From Candidatus Dormiibacterota bacterium (GTDB lineage Bacteria > Acidobacteriota > Polarisedimenticolia > Gp22-AA2): a DNA stretch of 64,000 bases. Each line of letters starts with the position of its first letter. The stretch's first letter is position 1. The stretch is taken from assembly GCA_035635555.1 (NCBI GenBank), contig DASQAT010000046.1:248001-312000 (forward strand), given 5' to 3'. Positions 63,220-64,000 of the stretch are shown here, piece after piece. The notes beneath the pieces are model-generated. The model was not told the DNA's origin, did not search any database, and saw only the letters and a program-made list of their open reading frames with translations. A program made the translations under genes and the position numbers.

Positions 63220-64000
63220 ATGAAGGATGCATCCCGGCACGAGACGCAGACGATCCACTGGCGCCCCATGCGCGCGGTCATGCTCCTGCGCTTCCTGATC
63301 CTCCTGGTCCTGGCGGGTTTCAGCCTGGCGGTGATCATGAGTTACGGCCGGAAGGGCTCGCCCCAGACCGACATCACGATGGAACCCGGCTCCCCGACGC
63401 CCGCCACGCAGGGGCCGGTGGTCGACCGGTCCGATCAGTTCGAGGTGAACGGCAGCCGCGAGGGACGCCCGGCATTCACCCTGAAGGCCCGGAGCGTCAC
63501 GGGGTTCGCCGGAGATCGCAAGTTCCTCCAGGGCGTCGAGCTCCTCATCCACGATGACCACGGCGGCGACGTCAAGGTCTCCGGGATCGAGGGACAGTTC
63601 GACGTCACCGAGCGGCGGGCGCGGCTGTCGGGGGACGTGACCGTGGAGAGCGAAGCCGAGGGGCTGAAACTCAGCACGGGCACGCTGTTCTACGACAACG
63701 AACGCGACATGATTTTCACGGCGGACGACATCGTGTTCAGCGTCGGCGGCCTCTCCGGGCAGGGCCGCGGGATGAATTACATGCTCGCGGAACGGCAGAT
63801 CAAGATACCCGACCGCGTGCTCCTGCGAGTCTCGGCGGAGACGGCCGGCCTTCCGGCGTCGATCTCGTCGGGGGACATGGTCGCTGCGCTCGAGACCGAC
63901 TCGGCGGTGTTCACCGACAACGTCCGGCTCGAACGGGGCGGCGACGTGCTGTACTCCAACTATCTCAAGGTGCAGTTCGACGAGGGGCGCAAGTCGGTGC
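63220..64000 (+). CDS. lptC: LptC-like LPS export protein (3' truncated)
   Basis: The frame is open to the right edge (260 codons seen). One transmembrane segment (L-R-F-L-I-L-L-V-L-A-G-F-S-L-A-V-I) is followed by a beta-jellyroll-type sequence with F-T-L-K-A-R-S-V-T-G-F, V-S-G-I-E-G-Q-F-D and later N-V-R-L-E-R-G-G, as in the LptC/OstA family that moves lipopolysaccharide across the periplasm. It starts 7 bp after the hydratase gene. The repeated OstA-like strands suggest a long LptC or LptC-LptA-type protein. Confidence 0.75.
   Translation, partial: MKDASRHETQTIHWRPMRAVMLLRFLILLVLAGFSLAVIMSYGRKGSPQTDITMEPGSPTPATQGPVVDRSDQFEVNGSREGRPAFTLKARSVTGFAGDRKFLQGVELLIHDDHGGDVKVSGIEGQFDVTERRARLSGDVTVESEAEGLKLSTGTLFYDNERDMIFTADDIVFSVGGLSGQGRGMNYMLAERQIKIPDRVLLRVSAETAGLPASISSGDMVAALETDSAVFTDNVRLERGGDVLYSNYLKVQFDEGRKSV

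Overview
This 64 kb window comes from a GC-rich chromosome of a Gram-negative bacterium. Gram-negative character is read from an LptC-like lipopolysaccharide-export gene, a TonB-dependent outer-membrane receptor and MurJ. Several genes point away from Proteobacteria: HprK with RapZ and a permease-less PTS, HspR-type heat-shock control, DUF4388 and DUF1844 proteins, and leucine/threonine catabolic genes. Taken together the gene order fits an Acidobacteriota-like lineage best. That placement is inference from gene content only. No insertion sequences, prophage, CRISPR or rRNA genes were seen; the window looks like dense core genome.

Layout. 0-5.8 kb: end of an AspA/AstE-type deacylase, mutL, an exported lytic transglycosylase, an exported TPR protein and a HAD hydrolase. 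5.9-12.2 kb: a four-gene signalling operon (NtrC-type regulator, membrane hybrid kinase, receiver-kinase, DUF4388/TPR protein) with a sigma-54-type promoter in front. 12.2-18.5 kb: yceD-rpmF-plsX-fabH-fabD-fabG-acpP-fabF, the fatty-acid operon, behind a near-consensus sigma-70 promoter. 18.5-26 kb: a type II (archaeal-type) GAPDH-like gene facing away from hprK-rapZ-EIIA-HPr-EI-cupin, then a MerR regulator coupled to an exported protein. 26-31 kb (minus strand): tdh-kbl threonine catabolism and a YfiR/TonB-receptor pair. 31-45 kb: three tRNA genes (two Pro, one Arg), each with its own TTGAC-18 bp-TAGA promoter and each followed closely by protein genes (surE-dedA-rnd; acyP-apt-M20 peptidase; a TPR membrane protein). 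Between them lie an acyl-CoA carboxylase with a split biotin subunit, CitE-like and MaoC genes, a metallo-beta-lactamase-fold hydrolase and a gamma-glutamyltransferase. 45-54.5 kb: ssb, murJ-dtd-xerD, accA, mazG, and a DUF1844 / TPR-zinc-finger membrane protein / DUF4388-pseudopilin-like cluster. 54.5-59.5 kb: the heat-shock operon dnaK-hsp20-dnaJ-hspR followed by a group-2-like sigma factor, with a HAIR-like HspR operator over the dnaK promoter. 59.5-64 kb: DnaC-like ATPase, thiolase, 3-hydroxyacyl-CoA dehydrogenase, enoyl-CoA hydratase and the start of lptC.

Regulatory reading. Sigma-70-type promoters with TTGAC/TTGC -35 boxes and TATAAT/TAGAAT-like -10 boxes are visible at many operon heads. 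At several genes the -10 box ends only about 7-11 nt before the start codon, which suggests leaderless or nearly leaderless mRNAs. Within operons at least 15 gene junctions are 4-bp ATGA/GTGA overlaps, pointing to pervasive translational coupling. There is no gene-free stretch longer than 300 bases; the longest is the 262 bases between yfiR and the first tRNA-Pro, which hold a -10-like AATATA (minus strand) at 31162-31167 and the tRNA promoter.
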